Source: Chryseobacterium sp. PMSZPI
GTDB taxonomy: Bacteria; Bacteroidota; Bacteroidia; Flavobacteriales; Weeksellaceae
Assembly: GCF_002835665.1 (NCBI RefSeq)
Contig: NZ_PIZV01000033.1
Coordinates: forward strand, 1-64,000
Reading direction: 5' to 3'
Length of the DNA stretch: 64,000 nucleotides
Below, in pieces: positions 12,001-21,530 of this stretch; position 1 is the first letter of the stretch, and each line of letters opens with the position of its first letter. The notes below the pieces were generated by a model. That model saw only the letters and a program-made list of their open reading frames with translations. It did not search any database and was not told the origin of the DNA. Made by a program: the position numbers and the translations under genes.

Positions 12001-12032
12001 AAAAACAAAAAATCCCTCAAAATTGAGGGATT
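12001..12032 (-). terminator. Terminator of pnp
   Basis: AATCCCTCAA (12011-12020) pairs with TTGAGGGATT (12023-12032). Read on the minus strand the stem is followed by a T-rich tract (complement of 12001-12010). Confidence 0.8.
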
Positions 12033-12052
12033 TCTATATTTAAGAATACATC

Positions 12053-14293
12053 TTATGCTTCAGTGGAAGGAGTTTGATTTTCCGCAGGTCTTTCACCTTG
12101 TGGTTTTTGTCCTTCAGGTCTTCTTTGTCCCTCAGGTCTTCCTTGTCCTTCTTGTCTTGGTTTACCTTCCGGTTTTGGAGGTCTTGGTAAAAGAACTTTA
12201 CGGGAAAGCTTCATTTTCTTACGATCATCATAGCCCATAAATTTAACTTCTACTTCATCACCTTCAGCATAAGGAACTTTATCTAAACGAGCCCACTCAA
12301 TTTCTGAAATGTGAAGAAGCCCTTCTGTTCCTTTTGCAATTGCTACGAAAGCACCAAAATCCATTACTTTTACAACTTTACCTTTGTAGACTTCACCTAC
12401 AACCGGTACGAAAGTAATTTCATTGATCTTAGCAATAGCAGCATTGATTTTTTCTCTGTCTGTTCCTGCGATTTCAATACGACCGATTTCTCCGATCTCT
12501 TCGATAGCAATAACAGTTTCAGTATCTTTTTGTAATTGTTGGATAATTTTTCCACCAGGTCCGATTACAGCTCCAATGAAATCTTTTGGAATCTCCATAA
12601 CAACCATTTTCGGAGCGTGAGGCTTCACGTCTGCTCTTGGCTGAGAAATTGTTTCCGTGATTTTGTTTAAGATGTGTAATCTTCCGTCTTTAGCCTGCAT
12701 TAATGCTTTTTCCATGATATCCATAGAAAGTCCCTGGATTTTGATATCCATCTGACAAGCTGTAATACCGTCTGCAGTACCTGTTACTTTGAAGTCCATA
12801 TCTCCAAGGTGATCTTCATCTCCTAAGATATCGGAAAGTACAGTAAATTTACCTGATTTTTTATCGGTAATAAGACCCATTGCAATACCTGAAACCGGTT
12901 TTGTAATTTGAACTCCGGCATCCATTAATGCTAATGTTCCTGCACAAACAGTTGCCATTGAAGATGAACCGTTTGATTCTAAGATATCAGAAACAATTCT
13001 GATAGTATATGGATTTTCTGCAGGAATAACAGCTGTTAAAGCTCTTTGTGCCAAATTTCCGTGTCCTACTTCTCTTCTTGAAGTACCTCTTAAAGGTCTT
13101 GCTTCACCTGTTGAGAATGGAGGGAAGTTATAGTGTAAGAAGAATCTTTCGTCGTGCTGCGTGATTACGCTATCGATCATATTCGCATCCTTTACAGAAC
13201 CTAAAGTAACAGCAGTCAGTGACTGAGTTTCTCCTCTTGTAAAGATTGCTGAACCGTGAGCTCCCGGAAGGTAATCGATTTCTGACCAGATCGGACGGAT
13301 TGTTTGTGGATCACGACCATCAAGACGGATATTATCTTCAAGGATCATTTGACGCATTGCTTCTTTCTCTACGTCATGGTAATATACTTTAACGAAAGGA
13401 GTTACTCTTGCCAATTCCTCTTCATCTTCAGCATATTGTGCTAAGAATTCTTCAAGAACTGCTTTGAATTTTTCTCCTCTTTCTTCTTTATTGGATGGAG
13501 TCTTTGCTACTTCATATACTTTGTCGTAACATTCTTTCCATACTTTTTCACGGATTGCCTCATCGTGCTCTTCGTGGCTATATTCTCTTTTAGGGAAAGC
13601 TTTTCCAACTTTTGCAGCTAATCTTTCCTGAGCTTCAATCTGTTTTTTAATTTCCACGTGAGCGAAATTGATCGCTTCGATCATTTCCTGCTCAGAAATC
13701 TCCTTCATCTCTCCTTCTACCATTACGATTGAGTCTTTAGTAGCTCCAACCATAATGTCGATATCTGCTTTCAATAAGTTTTCGTAACTTGGGTTAACAG
13801 ACAATTGTCCGTCGATTCTTACGACTCTTGCTTCAGACATTGGTCCATCGAAAGGAATATCTGTAATAGCAATCGCTGCAGAAGCTGCCAAACCTGCTAA
13901 TGCTTCAGGCATAACTTCTTTATCGTAAGAAATTAATGAGATCATCACCTGTACTTCCGCGTGGAAATCTTCAGGGAAAAGAGGACGCAATACTCTGTCC
14001 ACCAATCTCATAGTAAGCACCTCATCATCAGATGGTTTTGCTTCTCTACGGAAGAAGTTCCCAGGAATTCTTCCACCTGCATAGAACTTTTCTCTGTAAT
14101 CTACCGTTAATGGTAAAAAGTCTACACCAGGATTTGCTTCTTTATTGGCTACAACAGTTGCTAATAGCATTGTTCCACCACATTTAACAACAACAGATCC
14201 ATCAGCCTGTTTAGCTAATTTCCCCGTTTCAATAGTGATTTCCCTGCCATCTGCAAGGGTAATCGTTTCTGTAAACGCTTGAGGTATACTCAT
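12053..14293 (-). CDS. pnp: Polyribonucleotide nucleotidyltransferase
   Basis: PNPase (746 aa) degrades RNA 3' to 5' with phosphate and forms a trimeric ring. Two RNase PH-like domains are seen (about residues 10-230 and 310-550), with [14 protein letters not shown] and [15 protein letters not shown] typical of the second, catalytic one. They are followed by a KH domain ([12 protein letters not shown]) and an S1 domain ([18 protein letters not shown]). A short proline/glycine/arginine-rich tail with repeated RPEGQ-type phrases ends the protein and varies between species. It is monocistronic, with its own promoter and terminator. Confidence 0.97.
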   Translation of the reverse strand: MSIPQAFTETITLADGREITIETGKLAKQADGSVVVKCGGTMLLATVVANKEANPGVDFLPLTVDYREKFYAGGRIPGNFFRREAKPSDDEVLTMRLVDRVLRPLFPEDFHAEVQVMISLISYDKEVMPEALAGLAASAAIAITDIPFDGPMSEARVVRIDGQLSVNPSYENLLKADIDIMVGATKDSIVMVEGEMKEISEQEMIEAINFAHVEIKKQIEAQERLAAKVGKAFPKREYSHEEHDEAIREKVWKECYDKVYEVAKTPSNKEERGEKFKAVLEEFLAQYAEDEEELARVTPFVKVYYHDVEKEAMRQMILEDNIRLDGRDPQTIRPIWSEIDYLPGAHGSAIFTRGETQSLTAVTLGSVKDANMIDSVITQHDERFFLHYNFPPFSTGEARPLRGTSRREVGHGNLAQRALTAVIPAENPYTIRIVSDILESNGSSSMATVCAGTLALMDAGVQITKPVSGIAMGLITDKKSGKFTVLSDILGDEDHLGDMDFKVTGTADGITACQMDIKIQGLSMDIMEKALMQAKDGRLHILNKITETISQPRADVKPHAPKMVVMEIPKDFIGAVIGPGGKIIQQLQKDTETVIAIEEIGEIGRIEIAGTDREKINAAIAKINEITFVPVVGEVYKGKVVKVMDFGAFVAIAKGTEGLLHISEIEWARLDKVPYAEGDEVEVKFMGYDDRKKMKLSRKVLLPRPPKPEGKPRQEGQGRPEGQRRPEGQKPQGERPAENQTPSTEA

Positions 14294-14358
14294 AAATTTG
14301 CTTCTTTATACTCCGTATTGAGTATGATTAATATTTAAACTCTTTAAATTTTCGTACG

Positions 14359-14397
14359 CAAAGGTACTAATAATAATGATATATTAAATTTTTTCAA
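14359..14397 (-). promoter_or_regulatory. Promoter of pnp
   Basis: On the minus strand TACCTTTG (14366-14359) fits the Bacteroidetes -7 consensus TAnnTTTG exactly. A TTG-type upstream element lies at about 14395-14397. The leader to the ATG is about 60 nt. Confidence 0.55.
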
Positions 14398-14627
14398 TTG
14401 TAGAAATCAGACTTCAAAATACATTTTTTTGTCTATCAGCTAATGAAAGATTTAAAAATACCTGTCAGAGATCAAAACCTATTTCTTAATTTATAAAAGT
14501 AAAAATCATCTTTTTTGAAAATATTATATTAAAAGCCCGCGTGTTTTCGTATTATTGTCCCAAAAAAAGAAAATAATATTTTTACCGTTAGAAAGTATAC
14601 ATATCATTATAAAAAATAGTAAAATCA

Positions 14628-14658
14628 TTGCAGAAACATAGGCTGATTCCTATATTTG
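14628..14658 (+). promoter_or_regulatory. Promoter of sugar transporter
   Basis: TTG (14628-14630) and TATATTTG (14651-14658) are 20 nt apart, a good fit to the Bacteroidetes sigma-ABfr promoter. The rest of the 459-bp gap shows AT-rich DNA without further signals I can name, apart from the pnp promoter at its other end. Confidence 0.6.
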
Positions 14659-14752
14659 CCCTGCTTCACAAAAAATAATATGCTGTTGGCAAAAAATAAG
14701 GAGGTATCCTTATCCAAGACAGAGTCTCACCAACTCTTTCTCAATAAAATAA

Positions 14753-16171
14753 ATGTTTATGAATAAAGAAGTACAATCGCAAAGCAGGAATTACACGGTT
14801 CCGTTGATCACCATCACCCTGCTTTTTTTTATGTGGGGATTCATCACCTGTATGAATGACATTCTGATCCCCTATCTGAAACAACTTTTCAAGCTTACCT
14901 TTTTCGAATCCATGTTGGTACAGTTCTGTTTCTTTGGAGCTTACTTTATTGGTTCATTGATCTATTTTCTGATTTCCATTTCAAAAGGAGATCCCATTAA
15001 CAAATTAGGTTATAAAAAAGGAATTTTGTTCGGAATCGGTTTGGCGGCATTAGGCTGCGTCTTATTTTATCCGGCGGCCACATTCTCTTATTACCCGTTA
15101 TTCCTAGGGGCTTTATTTATCCTCGGGCTAGGTTTTACGGTATTACAAATTACCGCCAATGCTTATGTTTCCTTGTTGGGAAGTGAAGAATCTGCATCCA
15201 GTCGTCTGAATATGACCCAGGCTTTCAATGCTTTCGGAACAACGATTGCGCCGGTGTTGGGAGGCCATTTGATTTTTGAACTATTTTCAGAACCTGATGG
15301 AACTTTCAGTGCGGTAGCAACAAGAATTCCTTATTTAATTTTCGCAGCTATTCTTTTATTAGTAGGATTATTAATTTCAAGAGTAAAACTTCCTTCATTT
15401 CAAATGGAAACCGAAGAAACTGTCCAAGGTTGGGGTGCATTAAAATTCAACCACTTAAAATTCGGAGTTTTCACCATGTTTTGCTACGTGGGGGGTGAAG
15501 TAGCAGTAGGAAGTTTCATCATCAGCTTCCTTGAAGAAACCATGAAATTCAATGAAGCCATCAGCAAAAATTACCTTTCTTTATACTGGGGAGGAGCAAT
15601 GATTGGTCGATTTTTAGGAGCTATTTCGTTAAATCAATCGATTAGTCGAGCTAAAAAAGCTATTTTTATGCTAGGTGCTGCAGCATTAGTTTTTCTGGTA
15701 ATTTTCAGCATTGTAAATCTTAGTTTTAACCAAATAAGCTTTTTCTTAGTATTTATATTGCTCAACTTTGTAGCGTTTTTTATTGGAAAAGCAGCACCGG
15801 CAAGAACCTTATCTATTTTTGCAGCCATCAATGTTGTATTATTAATTTCAGCAATGGTAAATCACGGAGAATTGGCAATGTACAGTATTCTAGGCATTGG
15901 TATATTCAATTCTATTATGTTCTCCAATATCTATACATTAGCAATTTCAGGGTTAGGAAAATATACAAGCCAAGGGTCTTCTTTGGTTGTAATGGCCATT
16001 CTGGGAGGAGCTATTGTTCCAATTTTTCAAGGATATCTTGCAGATCAGTTTGGAGTACAGCACTCATTTATTATTCCTGTATTCTGCTATCTGGTTATTC
16101 TGATTTTTGGTGCCTATTGTACCAAATATCTTAGTCATATAGAAAGTACCGAGGCTAAATCAGGGCATTAA
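14753..16171 (+). CDS. Sugar MFS transporter, FucP/GluP-like
   Basis: This 472-aa protein has about twelve hydrophobic segments and the N-terminal signature of the FucP/GluP group: LLFFMWGFITCMNDILIPYLK, followed by QFCFFGAYFIGS. Members import fucose, glucose or galactose with protons. The sequence FGTTIAPVLGG in the middle of the N-terminal half is also typical. The start may be the ATG at 14753 or the one at 14759; the second gives MNKEVQSQ. It stands alone between its own promoter and a strong terminator. Which sugar it carries cannot be told. Confidence 0.88.
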   Translation: MFMNKEVQSQSRNYTVPLITITLLFFMWGFITCMNDILIPYLKQLFKLTFFESMLVQFCFFGAYFIGSLIYFLISISKGDPINKLGYKKGILFGIGLAALGCVLFYPAATFSYYPLFLGALFILGLGFTVLQITANAYVSLLGSEESASSRLNMTQAFNAFGTTIAPVLGGHLIFELFSEPDGTFSAVATRIPYLIFAAILLLVGLLISRVKLPSFQMETEETVQGWGALKFNHLKFGVFTMFCYVGGEVAVGSFIISFLEETMKFNEAISKNYLSLYWGGAMIGRFLGAISLNQSISRAKKAIFMLGAAALVFLVIFSIVNLSFNQISFFLVFILLNFVAFFIGKAAPARTLSIFAAINVVLLISAMVNHGELAMYSILGIGIFNSIMFSNIYTLAISGLGKYTSQGSSLVVMAILGGAIVPIFQGYLADQFGVQHSFIIPVFCYLVILIFGAYCTKYLSHIESTEAKSGH

Positions 16172-16196
16172 ATACTACACGATAATAATATAAAGC

Positions 16197-16236
16197 AATA
16201 GGCTGTCCCAAGATGGGACAGCCTATTTGTTTTATA
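16197..16236 (+). terminator. Terminator of sugar transporter
   Basis: A 14-bp perfect stem, AATAGGCTGTCCCA (16197-16210) with TGGGACAGCCTATT, has a 3-nt loop and is followed by TGTTTT. Confidence 0.85.
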
Positions 16237-16327
16237 CAAATCCTTTATTCATGCAGTATAACAATTTAAAATGTAACATTTTCTTAAAAAGATATACTTA
16301 TCTCATGGTATTTAAAACCTCCTTCAA

Positions 16328-16687
16328 ATGAAAATTCAATTAAAACTTGAATATGCAGCTTTTTTAATTCTTGGAGTATTTGCTTTTGCACAAACAGGTT
16401 ATTCATGGTGGTGGTTTGTAGGATTATTTCTTGCGCCGGATATTTCCATGTTGGGATATACGATTAATAATAGGGTAGGTGCATTTTGTTATAACCTGTT
16501 TCATCATTTGGGAGTCGCTATTATTGTATATTTTGTCGGAACAGCTTTAGCACTTCCCTATTTACAAATGATCGGAGCTATTTTATTTTCACATTCCGCG
16601 TTCGATAGGATATTAGGTTATGGATTGAAATATCAGGATAGTTTCCAGAATACACATTTAGGAAAAATTGGCAAGGAGGTTGAGTAA
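16328..16687 (+). CDS. DUF4260 membrane protein
   Basis: The 119-aa protein has three to four hydrophobic segments and the features of DUF4260 proteins: an N-terminal LEYAAFLILG helix, FLAPDISMLGY, and a C-terminal SHSAFDRILGYGLKY. The conserved aspartates and histidines (DISM, HSAFDR) recall small membrane hydrolase-like families, but no function is established. It stands alone, with an AT-rich gap on both sides. Confidence 0.8.
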   Translation: MKIQLKLEYAAFLILGVFAFAQTGYSWWWFVGLFLAPDISMLGYTINNRVGAFCYNLFHHLGVAIIVYFVGTALALPYLQMIGAILFSHSAFDRILGYGLKYQDSFQNTHLGKIGKEVE

Positions 16688-16794
16688 AATTGGCCAGCCC
16701 GTCAAAATCATAGATTTTTCAAAAACTTAAGAGCACTTATCAACAGCCTGAATGATCATTTTAAAATCTTTGGGATTTTGTGGTTTATTTTTTC

Positions 16795-16870
16795 CAACAG
16801 ATGACACGGATTTTCACAGATCTTTACGTATAATTTTTCTCCGCAGATTAAACAGATAAAGCAGATCTAC
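16795..16870. repeat. GCAGAT-type dispersed repeat
   Basis: The stretch holds CACGGATTTTCACAGAT and CCGCAGATTAAACAGATAAAGCAGAT. It matches the vocabulary of the 107-bp tandem repeat at 3892-4305. The remaining parts of the 343-bp gap (16688-17030) contain AT-rich sequence and the rpsO terminator. Confidence 0.55.
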
Positions 16871-16977
16871 TAAAAAGCTTTGATTTTTAAAACTTATGTG
16901 AACTTCTATGCAGAAAACTTTAAACCTAAAAAACTTAAATGTCCAGAAACTTTTGCGACTTTTGTGGTTACCATGTA

Positions 16978-17008
16978 ACAAAAAAGCAACCTCTTACGAA
17001 GTTGCCTT
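16978..17008 (-). terminator. Terminator of rpsO
   Basis: On the minus strand AAGGCAAC and GTTGCTTT form a stem around TTCGTAAGAG, and a T run follows (complement of 16979-16985). Confidence 0.7.
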
Positions 17009-17030
17009 ATTTTTTGAAAATCTTTATAGA

Positions 17031-17300
17031 TTATTTTCTTAAACCTAGTTCAGCAATAATTGCTCTATATCTTGCGATATCTTTGTTTTTAAGGTAATCT
17101 AGTAAACTTTTTCTCTTACCTACCAATTTCACTAGAGATCTCTCTGTGTTGAAATCATGACGGTTAGCCTTTAAGTGCTGAGATAAGTGGTTGATTCTGA
17201 AAGTGAAAAGAGCAATTTGTCCTTCAGCACTCCCTGTGTCTTGTGCAGATTTTCCGTGTTTTGCGAAAATTTCCTGCTTTTTTTCTGTTGTTAAGTACAT
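17031..17300 (-). CDS. rpsO: 30S ribosomal protein S15
   Basis: The protein has 89 aa, the usual length. The family pattern is clear: DTGSAEGQIALFTFRINHLS in the middle and SLVKLVGKRKSLLDYLK in the C-terminal half, where S15 contacts the central domain of 16S rRNA and helps 30S assembly. It forms a single-gene unit with its own promoter and terminator. In many bacteria rpsO precedes pnp; here pnp lies about 3 kb away on the same strand and is separately transcribed. Confidence 0.98.
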   Translation of the reverse strand: MYLTTEKKQEIFAKHGKSAQDTGSAEGQIALFTFRINHLSQHLKANRHDFNTERSLVKLVGKRKSLLDYLKNKDIARYRAIIAELGLRK

Positions 17301-17335
17301 TCCAATATTGTTTAATGATTATTATGTAACGGGTG

Positions 17336-17366
17336 CAAAATTACGACTATTTTTTGATTCTGCAAA
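17336..17366 (-). promoter_or_regulatory. Promoter of rpsO
   Basis: On the minus strand TTTG (17366-17363) and TAATTTTG (17343-17336) are 19 nt apart, an excellent fit to the Bacteroidetes consensus. Confidence 0.7.
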
Positions 17367-17451
17367 CATTATTGATTTCATAAATCAAATTTGATAGAAA
17401 AAAATGTTAAAAATTTCTTAATAAATTTTATGCTATCCAACGAAAAGGCAG

Positions 17452-17459
17452 TAATTTTG
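17452..17459 (+). promoter_or_regulatory. -7 box of secreted-protein gene
   Basis: TAATTTTG fits TAnnTTTG and lies 14 nt before the ATG at 17474. The upstream box is not clear. Confidence 0.45.
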
Positions 17460-17473
17460 CATTCGAATTACAA

Positions 17474-18022
17474 ATGAAAAAAATTATATTCTTTACAGCA
17501 GTGATTACTTTTTTATCAGTCGGCGTTACTTTGGTAAAGGCACAGAGAAATGCTGATGATAAAATAAAAAAAGTACTATACTTCAATCCCGAGGTAGAGC
17601 CTGATATTGATGAAATAAAGGACCCTACTTACAATGCCTTTTTCGATGCCGTTTCTGATAATTTCAGTGGCAGAAGAAATAAAATGCTCCGGGCAGAAGT
17701 TCAGCTTCCCTTTGACAGCATAGATAAACAGACTATTGTGGATTATTGTTCCAACAATGATGCTGATTTTGCTATTGTTTCCAAGGTACGATATTTCAAA
17801 GTTGGTATTGGGAAATATGTATTTTCCAACCAGGTTGTAGTAAGCATGAAGCTTTTCGGGGCAGATGGAAATCTGGTAACTGAATCAGATCATGATACCT
17901 ACCGAAAAAATATGCGTCTGCTAGGCTCTACCACAAACTCAGTCAAAATTGGTACGGAAGGAGCTATAAAAGAAATTATTAAGAAACTGAGGAAGTTGAA
18001 ACCGACAGAAGCAGAACTCTGA
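17474..18022 (+). CDS. Secreted protein of unknown function
   Basis: The 182-aa product has a signal peptide (MKKIIFFTAVITFLSVGVTLVKAQ). The mature part begins RNADDKIKKVLYFNPEVEPDIDEIKDPTYNAFFDAV and contains DYCSNNDADFAIVSKVRYFKVG, which resembles proteins that compute a per-organism tolerance value in periplasmic lipoproteins of the LpoB or CsgG-like type only in the vaguest way. I do not recognise a family. It may sit in the periplasm. It is transcribed divergently from rpsO and stands alone. Confidence 0.6.
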   Translation: MKKIIFFTAVITFLSVGVTLVKAQRNADDKIKKVLYFNPEVEPDIDEIKDPTYNAFFDAVSDNFSGRRNKMLRAEVQLPFDSIDKQTIVDYCSNNDADFAIVSKVRYFKVGIGKYVFSNQVVVSMKLFGADGNLVTESDHDTYRKNMRLLGSTTNSVKIGTEGAIKEIIKKLRKLKPTEAEL

Positions 18023-18348
18023 GTTTAACGTTTAAAGATTAAGGTTTCAATTCTACGTATAACAATCTTTTCATTTAGTATCTTATTTATTTTCTACATC
18101 AGTTATCAATGATTGATCCTAAACCGTATTACTTTTATTTTCGTTAGAAAATTCCCTCTTATCAATTTACTATTCATCATGAATTTATTCTTTTAATATT
18201 CATGGTCCTCTCTTAATCACTATTCTTTAAAATTCCATCATCAAAGAAAACAAAACACAAATAACTGTATATCAGTTAAATATTTTCACTAAATAATGAT
18301 TTATTTAAAAATTTTCACTACTTTAGTCTAGCGTTAAAACTAAATCTT
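18023..18348 (+). other. Leader region before peptide genes
   Basis: This 326-bp AT-rich gap shows no ORF or RNA gene. A weak -7-like TACTTTAG lies about 30 nt before the first peptide gene and could be its promoter, but it misses the consensus G position. Confidence 0.3.
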
Positions 18349-18489
18349 ATGAAAAATTTGAAGAAACTCAGTAGAGAAACCATCAAGCAAATCAAAGGTG
18401 GAGGGTTCAACAGATGTAGCATAACCGATCCTTGTACCGTGGGATGGTGTTGCGATGGCATTTGCAAAGAATTTATCTGTATGGAATAA
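18349..18489 (+). CDS. Cys-rich bacteriocin-like peptide 1 (type A)
   Basis: This 46-aa ORF starts MKNLKKLSRETIKQIKGGG, a leader of the double-glycine kind seen in bacteriocin-like peptides of Chryseobacterium. The core has six cysteines spaced C-x5-C-x4-CC-x3-C-x4-C, the order of inhibitor-cystine-knot peptides. It ends ICME. No modification enzyme or peptidase-containing ABC transporter lies nearby. Export after leader cleavage at GG and folding by three disulfides are inferred. Function (toxin, signal or else) is unknown. Confidence 0.75.
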   Translation: MKNLKKLSRETIKQIKGGGFNRCSITDPCTVGWCCDGICKEFICME

Positions 18490-18520
18490 ATATATCATTA
18501 CTCATTAAAACTTAATCAAT

Positions 18521-18673
18521 ATGAAAAATCCAAATTTCAAAAAACTAAACAGAGCAGAACAAAAAGAGATCAAAGGTAACGGAATCATCAAAAGATGTAC
18601 GGAACATTTTGAATGTCCCGGAGGATCATGCTGCCGTAACACATGTGTAGTATATCCTTGCCCATTGGAATAA
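18521..18673 (+). CDS. Cys-rich bacteriocin-like peptide 2 (type B)
   Basis: The 50-aa ORF has the variant leader MKNPNFKKLNRAEQKEIKGNG, where the second glycine is displaced (GNG). Its core again has six cysteines with spacing C-x5-C-x4-CC-x3-C-x4-C, and it ends PCPLE. It begins 31 nt after peptide 1. The leader differs consistently from type A (NPxFKKLNRxEQK against NLKKxSR), and type B returns as the fourth gene. Confidence 0.75.
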   Translation: MKNPNFKKLNRAEQKEIKGNGIIKRCTEHFECPGGSCCRNTCVVYPCPLE

Positions 18674-18703
18674 GTATACAAAACAAATTAAAAATTAAAA
18701 CAT

Positions 18704-18850
18704 ATGAAAAACTTAAAGAAAATCAGCAGAAAAGCCGCCAAACAAATTAATGGAGGTGCCGGGCCCATCAGATGCAGTGCAACCAAACCATGTTTTATAG
18801 GATCGTGCTGTAGAGGTGTGTGCATGGAATATATCTGTATGGAAGAATAA
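18704..18850 (+). CDS. Cys-rich bacteriocin-like peptide 3 (type A)
   Basis: The 48-aa ORF has a type A leader, MKNLKKISRKAAKQINGG, and a core with the same C-x5-C-x4-CC-x3-C-x4-C pattern, ending ICMEE. It is the closest relative of peptide 1 (both end in YICME or FICME). The gap to peptide 2 is 30 nt, with an AT-rich spacer like the one in front of peptide 2. Confidence 0.75.
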   Translation: MKNLKKISRKAAKQINGGAGPIRCSATKPCFIGSCCRGVCMEYICMEE

Positions 18851-18886
18851 TCCGGAATTCTAATATTAAATCCATTATTATGAAAA

Positions 18887-19057
18887 ATGAAAAATCCAAA
18901 ATTCAAAAAGCTCAATAGAAATGAGCAAAAAGGGATTAAAGGTAGCGGATTAATTAAAAAATGCGGCACCAGTGCACAGTGTGATCCTGGTGAATGTTGT
19001 GAAGGAGGAATGTGCTTACGATCCCCTATTCTGGAATGTGAACCTATTTTTGAATAA
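18887..19057 (+). CDS. Cys-rich bacteriocin-like peptide 4 (type B)
   Basis: The 56-aa ORF has a type B leader, MKNPKFKKLNRNEQKGIKGSG. The six cysteines are spaced C-x5-C-x4-CC-x4-C-x7-C, so the last loop is longer than in the other three, and the core is acidic. An ATG at 18880 in another frame stops after 12 codons, so I use 18887. This gene is last before a strong terminator. Confidence 0.72.
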   Translation: MKNPKFKKLNRNEQKGIKGSGLIKKCGTSAQCDPGECCEGGMCLRSPILECEPIFE

Positions 19058-19094
19058 TATAGGCATACATATAATTTTAAAATTTAATTTTTTG

Positions 19095-19120
19095 AACATC
19101 CGTCTCTACGGATGTTTTTT
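19095..19120 (+). terminator. Terminator of peptide cluster
   Basis: AACATCCGT (19095-19103) pairs with ACGGATGTT (19108-19116) over a CTCT loop and is followed by a T run. Confidence 0.85.
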
Positions 19121-19177
19121 CGTCTTTATTATATGATATTAAACTTTAATTAATCCTTAATTTTCCCAGTTTGTTGC

Positions 19178-19205
19178 TTTGTCTTAAAAATTTGAATTAT
19201 TTTTG
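19178..19205 (+). promoter_or_regulatory. Promoter of mgtE
   Basis: TTTG (19178-19181) and TATTTTTG (19198-19205) form a Bacteroidetes-type promoter. The second box covers the TTG at 19203, so translation cannot begin there. Confidence 0.5.
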
Positions 19206-19226
19206 CATATCCAAAAATTTCACGCT

Positions 19227-20549
19227 TTGAATTCTAGAAACGAACTTATCTTCAATCCTGCCGATATTGCCGAAACTCTCAGCGACCTTCCTGCTGACGA
19301 GAGGTTGTTGGCATTTTTGAAAGTTCCCAAAGAATACAAAGCGGAGGTATTCTCTCACCTTGACCCTGATTTCCAAGAGGATACCATCAGAAGTATCGGT
19401 AGCGACGAAGTTTCCGAGATCCTGAATGCAATGACTCCGGATGACAGGACTGCCCTTTTTGAGGATTTCCCTGATGAGCTGATTAAGTACTCCATCAATC
19501 ATCTTAATCCACAGGAAAGAAGAATTGCATTAAAGCTTTTGGGCTATAATTCTGATTCTATTGCCCGTCTGATGACCCCTTATTATATCCAGATCCGTAA
19601 GGAATGGACTGTGAAACGATGTCTTCAGCAAATCAAAAAAGTAGGCAAAAAAGTAGAAACAATGAACTATCTGTATGTGGTGGACGAAAGAAACCGCCTC
19701 ATCGATGACCTTGCCATTGGAACCTTACTTCTTGCTGAAGAAGATACTTTGGTTTCGGATATTACAGATAACCATTTTGTTGCTATTACTACAACCACAA
19801 CCAAAGAAGATGCGGTAACTTATTTCGAAAAATATGACCGTGGAGCACTTCCCATCATTACGGAAGCCGGTGTTTTGGTAGGAATTGTAACAATAGATGA
19901 CATCCTTGACCAAATTGAGCAACAGAACACGGAAGACATTCAGAAATTCGGGGGATTGGAAGCACTAGACCTTCCTTACACCCAGACTTCATGGACAGAA
20001 ATGATCAAAAAAAGAGCAACATGGCTAATTATTCTATTCGTCTCGGAAATGTTGACTGCTTCCGCAATGGGATATTTTGATAAAGAAATTGAAAAAGCCG
20101 TTGTCCTGGCCTTATTTGTCCCTTTAATTATTTCCAGTGGAGGAAATTCCGGTTCACAGGCCGCTACGTTGATTATCCGTGCTATGGCTCTTCAGGAAAT
20201 CAGTTTAAAAGACTGGTGGTACGTTATGAGAAAGGAAATTATCTCCGGGTTATGCCTTGGGGCTATTTTAGGGGTTATCGGTTTTATCAGAATTATGCTT
20301 TGGCAGCAGATAGGGCTTTTCGATTATGGTCAATATTGGGTATATGTAGGATTGAGTGTTTCCGTATCTTTGATCGCCATTGTATTATGGGGAACATTAT
20401 CAGGCTCTATGATTCCATTTGTTTTAAAGAAATTAAAACTCGATCCTGCCACTTCCTCTGCTCCATTTGTAGCCACATTAGTAGACGTTACGGGGCTTAT
20501 CATTTATTTTACGGTAGCCGGACTTTTCTTAACCGGAAAACTTTTGTAA
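19227..20549 (+). CDS. mgtE: Magnesium transporter MgtE
   Basis: MgtE is a homodimeric Mg2+ channel gated by its cytosolic domains. The sequence shows the N domain ([20 protein letters not shown]), two CBS domains (about residues 125-245) and five membrane helices with [19 protein letters not shown], the pore signature PxGGNxG. No ATG is near the start; the TTG at 19227 gives LNSRNELIF, while the TTG at 19203 overlaps the promoter box. The frame is otherwise intact and of normal size (about 440 aa). Confidence 0.93.
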   Translation: MNSRNELIFNPADIAETLSDLPADERLLAFLKVPKEYKAEVFSHLDPDFQEDTIRSIGSDEVSEILNAMTPDDRTALFEDFPDELIKYSINHLNPQERRIALKLLGYNSDSIARLMTPYYIQIRKEWTVKRCLQQIKKVGKKVETMNYLYVVDERNRLIDDLAIGTLLLAEEDTLVSDITDNHFVAITTTTTKEDAVTYFEKYDRGALPIITEAGVLVGIVTIDDILDQIEQQNTEDIQKFGGLEALDLPYTQTSWTEMIKKRATWLIILFVSEMLTASAMGYFDKEIEKAVVLALFVPLIISSGGNSGSQAATLIIRAMALQEISLKDWWYVMRKEIISGLCLGAILGVIGFIRIMLWQQIGLFDYGQYWVYVGLSVSVSLIAIVLWGTLSGSMIPFVLKKLKLDPATSSAPFVATLVDVTGLIIYFTVAGLFLTGKLL

Positions 20550-20575
20550 TTTTAGGCATCATCTAACATGCCAAT

Positions 20576-21313
20576 ATGAAAATTGTTTCACTTGTCCCCT
20601 CCATTACTGAGGCTTTATTTGATTTGGGTCTGACCGAAAATGAAATTGTCGGCAGAACAAAATTCTGCATTCACCCCCAAGATAAAATAAAAAACATTGT
20701 TGTAATTGGTGGAACAAAAAATATAAATATTGATAAGATTAAAGCTTTACAACCTGATCTCATTCTTGCCAATAAAGAGGAAAACGTCAAAGAACAAGTA
20801 GAAGCTTTAATGACTAATTTTAAAGTTAATGTAACCAACGTTGAAACGATTGAAGACAACTACTACCTGCTTAAAAATCTTGGAAAGCTATTTGGAAAGG
20901 AAGAAAGGGCCCAATTATTCAATCTTAAAATCTATGAAATTCTTCATCAGACAAAACTTAACACAAAAATAAAAACAGCCTATCTTATCTGGAAAAATCC
21001 TTACATGACAATTGGTTCCGACACCTTTATTCATAGAATTTTATCCGAAATTGGTTTTGATAATATTTTCAAAGACAAAACCCGTTATCCTATCATCACA
21101 ACAGAAGACCTTGCAAAGGCAGACGTTATCATGCTATCTTCCGAGCCATTCCCTTTTAAAGAGAAACATATTGAGGAATTAAGAGCTTTTTATCCTGAAA
21201 AAAAGATAATGATCGTTGACGGGGAAGCTTTCTCCTGGTACGGGACGCATATTGCGAAATGTGAAAATTACTTTAAAGAATTACTGGCAGAAATACATGC
21301 CATGCAAATATGA
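20576..21313 (+). CDS. BtuF-like periplasmic-binding-fold protein
   Basis: This 245-aa protein is a class III (helical-backbone) metal or cobalamin receptor: MKIVSLVPSITEALFDLGL is the typical first strand and helix, followed by VVIGGTKNINIDKIKALQPDLILANKEEN. It resembles BtuF. There is no signal peptide or lipobox, so it seems to stay in the cytoplasm, or an upstream start has been missed; only 26 bp separate it from mgtE, so the latter is unlikely. A link to the cobT-cobS-cobC genes is possible but unproven. Confidence 0.8.
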   Translation: MKIVSLVPSITEALFDLGLTENEIVGRTKFCIHPQDKIKNIVVIGGTKNINIDKIKALQPDLILANKEENVKEQVEALMTNFKVNVTNVETIEDNYYLLKNLGKLFGKEERAQLFNLKIYEILHQTKLNTKIKTAYLIWKNPYMTIGSDTFIHRILSEIGFDNIFKDKTRYPIITTEDLAKADVIMLSSEPFPFKEKHIEELRAFYPEKKIMIVDGEAFSWYGTHIAKCENYFKELLAEIHAMQI

Positions 21314-21530
21314 TTTTCTAGACACAAAGTTTTAACACTTAAATTTTCTGAGATTAAAAAGTATATCGTTAAGAAAAATACATAAGCTTTACAATCATTT
21401 TTTTATTGTGAGGCTTTGAATACTATGTTTAAATTCTTACAGAATGACAAATAAAACGTTAAAAAATAATAGCAACTTGCCTCATGATATAATTTTTGGT
21501 ACATTGAACTTTATTAATATTTAAAATCGT

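Noticed and set aside
18688..18969. Minus-strand ORF of 93 aa
   Set aside because: It is the antisense shadow of peptide genes 3 and 4; the cysteine pattern on the plus strand is conserved across four copies.
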